Part shown: positions 6,658-9,315 of the stretch, one piece after another
Position numbering within the stretch: the first letter of the stretch is position 1
How the letters are laid out: each line of letters begins with the position of its first letter
Source: DTFZ01 sp964510055
GTDB taxonomy: Bacteria > Bacillota > Clostridia > Christensenellales > SZUA-584
Length of the DNA stretch: 9,315 bases
NCBI GenBank assembly: GCA_964510055.1
Contig: CAZDZY010000110.1
Location: 1-9,315 of the forward strand
Direction: 5' to 3'
Made by a program: the position numbers and the translations under genes
Notes under the pieces: generated by a model
What the model was told of the DNA's origin: nothing
Seen by the model: only the letters and a program-made list of their open reading frames with translations
The model's database searches: none

Positions 6658-7134
6658 ATGGATATATACGAATTCGACGGAGAGATTTTGAAAAGCGATG
6701 AGCGCGGCGCGGGGGCTTTCGTGCGTTTCCCGTATGACGTTATGGAAACATTCGGCACTAAGGGGCAGGTAAAGGCGGCGTGCGAGTTTGACGGAGTGCC
6801 TTACCGCGGCTCTATCGTCAACATGGGCTGCGGGCCGGTAATAGGCATACTGAAGTCGATACGCGAAGAGATAGGCAAACAGGCGGGCGATACCGTACAC
6901 GTTAAGCTGTGGAAGGACGACGAGCCGCGCGAAGTCATTGTGCCCCCTGAACTTGCGGCGGCATTCCGGGCGAACGAAGAAGCTAAAAGAAACTTCGACG
7001 CGCTTTCATACAGCCACAGGAGAGAATTCGCCTCCTGGGTATACGAAGCGAAGAAAGAGAAGACGCGAAAGGACCGCGCCGGGAAAACGATAGAGATGCT
7101 GGAGGACGGAAAGAAAAGCCCGAAGGGAAAATAG
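6658..7134 (+). CDS. DUF1905 / YdeI-OmpD-associated family protein
   Basis: The start is ATG 6658 with AAGGAG at 6646-6651 (spacing 6); an in-frame TTG at 6619 overlaps the upstream gene and is rejected. The 158-residue product has two parts. Residues about 3-93 match DUF1905, a small beta-barrel: FDGEI, GAFVRFPYDVMETFGTKG, VKAACEFDGVPYRGSIVNMG, and VKLWKDDEPREV. Residues about 96-150 match the YdeI/OmpD-associated C-terminal helices: VPPELAAAF, EAKRNFDALSYSHRREFASWVYEAKK and TR..R..KTIEML. Members have been tied to bacteriocin or peptide-stress protection in some bacteria, but the molecular job is unknown. The protein is cytoplasmic and ends with a Lys-rich tail. It begins 29 bases after the ComM remnant and was probably once transcribed with it; no new promoter is obvious in between. 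Confidence 0.85.
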   Translation: MDIYEFDGEILKSDERGAGAFVRFPYDVMETFGTKGQVKAACEFDGVPYRGSIVNMGCGPVIGILKSIREEIGKQAGDTVHVKLWKDDEPREVIVPPELAAAFRANEEAKRNFDALSYSHRREFASWVYEAKKEKTRKDRAGKTIEMLEDGKKSPKGK

Positions 7135-7332
7135 CGCTCGTATATACAAAAACCTCCTCGTAATTTAAATGCATTGTTTCGTCGGATAATGATTTTATTA
7201 AATGGATCAACTATCATTATTTATATAATTTTAACAATATAAATAAGATGAGAAAAATGGGGCATTCCGGAAAAAATATACGATAATACAAATAAATCTG
7301 TTAATTATACATGTAAAAAATATTCGCCCGAA
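7135..7332. other. AT-rich intergenic region, no gene found
   Basis: About 200 bases between the YdeI-like gene and the inverted repeat upstream of the MBL lipoprotein. It is AT-rich, in contrast to the GC-rich gene to its left. I found no open frame with a ribosome binding site, no clear terminator with a T-run and no strong promoter. The CCTCCT at 7159-7164 is a ribosome-binding-site-like string on the minus strand, but no minus-strand start codon with coding potential follows it. Confidence 0.5.
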
Positions 7333-7340
7333 GTTATTAT
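7312..7340 (+). promoter_or_regulatory. Weak candidate promoter for the MBL lipoprotein
   Basis: TATTAT (7335-7340) matches five of six -10 positions, and TGTAAA (7312-7317), 17 bases upstream, matches three of six -35 positions. The -10 lies inside the left arm of the inverted repeat at 7333-7357. With so weak a -35, an activator would be expected if this is used. Confidence 0.3.
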
Positions 7341-7357
7341 ATTTTCAACATAATAAC
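7333..7357 (+). promoter_or_regulatory. Perfect 8-bp inverted repeat directly before the ribosome binding site
   Basis: GTTATTAT (7333-7340) and ATAATAAC (7350-7357) are exact reverse complements separated by nine bases. The right arm touches GGAGG (7358-7362) of the gene at 7369. It could be an operator overlapping the candidate -10, or an RNA hairpin beside the ribosome binding site. No T-run follows, so it is not a typical terminator. Confidence 0.55.
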
Positions 7358-7368
7358 GGAGGAATTCT

Positions 7369-8250
7369 ATGAGACAAAAAATTTTGGTTTTGATTTTTGT
7401 GATCGTGCTTATGCTGCAAGGCTGCGTAGGCGGGGTGCCCGATACGCAAACGAGTTCCGTGCCGCAAACGGCGGCTGTCGATACTACGGAATGTTCAGAT
7501 GCGGCCGCGGGCAGTGGAACGCAGGCGAGCGAAAAGGCGGAGGAGGACGCCCTTGTATTGCCGGTGACTGAAAACACGACAGGCAAGACATTGATACAGA
7601 CGGTATCCAGGAGCACATCGACCCCGTATATTTCATATATCATTTCTTCCGCAAAAGGAGAAAACATTTTGCTTGACCCTTCTGAAATGCCGCCGAAAAG
7701 CGTCGTGGATATACACCCGGCCGCGATAATCAGCACCCATTCCCACAGCGACCACGCCGATTATAAGTATACGAGTCAATATGACTGCCCCACGCTTTTA
7801 TATGTAGCGGGCGAGCTTAAAACAAACGATTTTACAGTGACCGTCATACCCTCGGTCCATAGCGGCGATTCTATAATGGACCCCCTCGATAACACGATCA
7901 TCATCGTTGAGGTGGACGGGCTCCGCATCGCGCATTTGGGCGCCATAGGGCAAACGGTCTTTACGGACGAGCAGCTTGAGAAGCTCGGGCATATCGATAT
8001 CGCTTTCATGCAATTTGAAAACAGCTTTTCGGATATGTCGCTCAGCAATGAAAAAGGTTTTAAACTTATCGAACAGCTTGATCCGGTAATAGTAATTCCG
8101 ACCCACTATACGAAAAAAGCGTTGCCGGTGTTGGAAGCAAAGTACGGCCCGATCACTGAAATCGATAATTGCCTCGCGATATCGAAGGATGATCTGCCCG
8201 AAGGCACCTTAAACGTTTACCGGATATTAAACAACCATATTTACAAGTAA
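7369..8250 (+). CDS. Metallo-beta-lactamase-fold lipoprotein (UlaG-like, COG2220 type)
   Basis: ATG 7369 follows GGAGG (7358-7362, spacing 6). Residues 1-18 are a signal peptide with lipobox LQGC, so Cys19 should be lipidated and the protein held outside the membrane. A low-complexity linker (20-70) precedes an MBL-fold domain (about 72-275). The motif THSHSDH gives His124, His126, Asp128 and His129; His164 (VHSGD), His189 (AHLG) and His246 (PTHY) are further candidates. The order and the HLGxxGQxxTDEQLxxLGxID segment point to the UlaG/COG2220 branch rather than true beta-lactamases. In that branch HLGD is usual; here it is HLGA (Ala192), so a metal ligand appears lost. Substrate is unknown. 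The AraC-type regulator gene follows 68 bases downstream and may control it. Confidence 0.87.
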   Translation: MRQKILVLIFVIVLMLQGCVGGVPDTQTSSVPQTAAVDTTECSDAAAGSGTQASEKAEEDALVLPVTENTTGKTLIQTVSRSTSTPYISYIISSAKGENILLDPSEMPPKSVVDIHPAAIISTHSHSDHADYKYTSQYDCPTLLYVAGELKTNDFTVTVIPSVHSGDSIMDPLDNTIIIVEVDGLRIAHLGAIGQTVFTDEQLEKLGHIDIAFMQFENSFSDMSLSNEKGFKLIEQLDPVIVIPTHYTKKALPVLEAKYGPITEIDNCLAISKDDLPEGTLNVYRILNNHIYK

Positions 8251-8265
8251 TTTCTATACCGATCA

Positions 8266-8294
8266 TTTACATTCAGCCTTCCGTCTGCTAAGAT
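8266..8294 (+). promoter_or_regulatory. Candidate promoter for the AraC-family regulator
   Basis: TTTACA (8266-8271) matches five of six -35 positions and TAAGAT (8289-8294), 17 bases on, matches four of six -10 positions. Transcription would start near 8301, leaving a leader of about 18 bases. The left arm of the inverted repeat (8275-8282) lies in the spacer. Confidence 0.45.
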
Positions 8295-8312
8295 TATTGC
8301 GAATGGAAGGCT
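8275..8312 (+). promoter_or_regulatory. Perfect 8-bp inverted repeat containing the ribosome binding site of the regulator
   Basis: AGCCTTCC (8275-8282) and GGAAGGCT (8305-8312) are exact reverse complements, 22 bases apart. The right arm contains GGAAGG (8305-8310), the ribosome binding site for ATG 8319. RNA that includes both arms could hide this site. As DNA, the arms flank the candidate -10 and start point, so it could also be an operator. No T-run follows. Confidence 0.6.
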
Positions 8313-8318
8313 ATTATT

Positions 8319-9218
8319 ATGTTCGATATTTTAGACCGTAAATGTTACATAGGTCGATTTTTTAGTCTCTCCGTACAAAATGACCCGTCTGTTTTGCAGC
8401 ATGAGGAGATGAAAAACTATTATAAAGTGATCCATTTGGAATCAGGCGTATTTAATTTTACCCTGAATAACAAGGATTATGTTCTTACAGGCTCTTACGC
8501 GTTATGCATCAACGAAAAGGATAAGATCGTGTTTAAAGAGGCGCCCGGGCAGATCAGGATACTTTTGTTCAATCCGGATTTTATCAATTCCAAACTGAAC
8601 TTCGATCTTATAAACGATACGGAAAATTCATTATCAATATCCGAGCGTCAGGATCTTTATTATTTAAGCGTTTTTTGCCATGATACCTTAACGGATAAAA
8701 AGATACTGCAGCTCAGCGGTTATAACTCTAAAAATATAAGCGGGAAAATGGATGATATAGAGAGTATGACAGACGAACAGGGCGGCATATGCTGGCCCTG
8801 TAGGGGCAGGGCATGCCTCTTCGAAATACTGTTTTCGCTTATCCGGCAGGGTGAAAACGAAGACATGGGCTTTCTTCCGTCATTCAAAGGCGGCTCGAAG
8901 CTCGTCGCGGATATCGTATATTATCTTCAATCCTGCTACAGCCAAAAGATATCGATAAATGCATTGTCAAGCAAATTTCATACGAACAGGACCACTCTTA
9001 CCGCCAGCTTTAAAAATTATACCGGCCAGTCGATCAACCGGTATTTGATACAGCTCAGGCTGATGATGGCGTCCGCTTTACTCCGGGATACGGAGCTTTC
9101 GATAGACGAGATACGGGAAAGGACCGGATTCTCTGATATGGGGTACTTCAGCAAAGTCTTTAAAAGGAATTTGAATTACAACCCAAGCGAATACCGCCGC
9201 ATCCATTTTGATAAATAG
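8319..9218 (+). CDS. AraC/XylS-family transcriptional regulator
   Basis: A 299-residue regulator starting at ATG 8319, with GGAAGG at 8305-8310 (spacing 8). The N-terminal part (about 20-90) looks like a small cupin-type sensing domain: VIHLESGVFNFTLNNKDYVLTGSYALCINE and PGQIRILLFNP. The middle (about 100-190) is not recognised; it includes three Cys (158, 161, 166) in CWPCRGRAC, which might sense metal or redox state. The C-terminal about 100 residues form the AraC double helix-turn-helix: first near 211-232 (ISINALSSKFHTNRTTLTASF), second near 261-283 (SIDEIRERTGFSDMGYFSKVF), then the signature RNLNYNPSEYRR. It probably acts on the upstream lipoprotein gene or on its own promoter, both of which have inverted repeats. 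The ligand is unknown. Confidence 0.92.
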   Translation: MFDILDRKCYIGRFFSLSVQNDPSVLQHEEMKNYYKVIHLESGVFNFTLNNKDYVLTGSYALCINEKDKIVFKEAPGQIRILLFNPDFINSKLNFDLINDTENSLSISERQDLYYLSVFCHDTLTDKKILQLSGYNSKNISGKMDDIESMTDEQGGICWPCRGRACLFEILFSLIRQGENEDMGFLPSFKGGSKLVADIVYYLQSCYSQKISINALSSKFHTNRTTLTASFKNYTGQSINRYLIQLRLMMASALLRDTELSIDEIRERTGFSDMGYFSKVFKRNLNYNPSEYRRIHFDK

Positions 9219-9226
9219 AAAATTAA

Positions 9227-9257
9227 AAGCCGCCAAAGCTTTTAGCTTTGGCGGCTT
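9227..9257. terminator. Perfect 14-bp hairpin after the regulator
   Basis: AAGCCGCCAAAGCT (9227-9240) and AGCTTTGGCGGCTT (9244-9257) pair perfectly around a TTT loop, 8 bases after the regulator stop. On the + strand no T-run follows beyond the two T of the stem end; on the minus strand the hairpin is followed by a T-rich stretch (TTTTAATTTTC). It could work in both directions, best for transcription from the right. Confidence 0.7.
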
Positions 9258-9280
9258 AACTTAGGCTTTAGCACAAATAA

Positions 9281-9299
9281 CCCCCAGTTTTACTGGGGG
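9281..9299 (-). terminator. Second perfect hairpin, probable terminator of a convergent gene
   Basis: CCCCCAGT (9281-9288) and ACTGGGGG (9292-9299) pair perfectly around TTT. On the minus strand the stem is followed by TTATTTG, a T-rich tail. No such tail follows on the + strand. This suggests a minus-strand gene just beyond the right edge, convergent with the regulator. Confidence 0.55.
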
Positions 9300-9315
9300 G
9301 ATTAAAAGGCTTATA

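Noticed and set aside
7105..7135. Possible minus-strand terminator (CCCTTCGGG) at the end of the YdeI-like gene
   Set aside because: The stem is only three base pairs and lies in coding sequence for a Lys-rich tail.
6801..7217. Minus-strand open frame over the YdeI-like gene, with AGGAGG-like string nearby
   Set aside because: The two-domain + strand protein is clearly supported; the minus-strand product is rich in Ser and Phe without domain pattern, and the AGGAGG-like string is not placed before its start.
1..9315. CRISPR array, tRNA, rRNA, insertion sequence, toxin-antitoxin pair
   Set aside because: I saw no regularly spaced repeats, no cloverleaf ending in CCA, no rRNA-like blocks, no transposase and no toxin-antitoxin gene pair.

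Overview
The window reads as Firmicutes DNA, most likely from the class Clostridia. The signs are strong AGGAGG/GGAGG ribosome binding sites, heavy use of ATA for isoleucine, lipoproteins with Ser/Thr-Pro linkers, and a Firmicutes-type phage lysis module beside a large serine integrase. Every gene I support lies on the + strand.

Left part (1-3590) is the right end of a prophage or phage-derived element. It holds the last codons of a probable tail/structural protein, a small membrane protein with a coiled-coil-like tail, a three-helix holin, and a two-domain endolysin (peptidoglycan-binding plus NlpC/P60-like), closed by a terminator. A 36-residue SHOCT-like small protein and a 527-residue large serine recombinase with an intact catalytic core follow. 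The holin and endolysin overlap by 4 bases, so lysis genes are co-translated. The recombinase should be the integrase of the element.

Middle part (3590-6220) starts with a textbook promoter (TTGACA-16-TATAAT) driving a secreted or lipid-anchored LCP-family (LytR-CpsA-Psr) protein whose key SxPRD motif has changed to SLPSN. A terminator or attenuator hairpin ends directly against the ribosome binding site of a second lipoprotein gene. That gene is split by a -1 frame change at a run of seven A; read through, it would give 299 residues. Its function is unknown.

Right part (6221-9315) begins with the C-terminal quarter of a ComM/YifB (Mg-chelatase-like AAA+) gene that has lost its ATPase core. 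This suggests that the element, or another insertion, ends near 6235. A DUF1905-YdeI family protein follows closely, then a metallo-beta-lactamase-fold lipoprotein that lacks one expected metal ligand, and an AraC-family regulator. The last two genes each have a perfect 8-bp inverted repeat in the leader next to or overlapping the ribosome binding site, so both look regulated. Two perfect hairpins close the window and probably separate this block from a convergent gene to the right.

The main open question is where the mobile element ends: just after the integrase (about 3507-3640) or at the broken ComM gene (about 6235). In the second case the LCP protein and the split lipoprotein would be cargo that alters the host surface. 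No tRNA, rRNA, CRISPR array or insertion sequence was seen.
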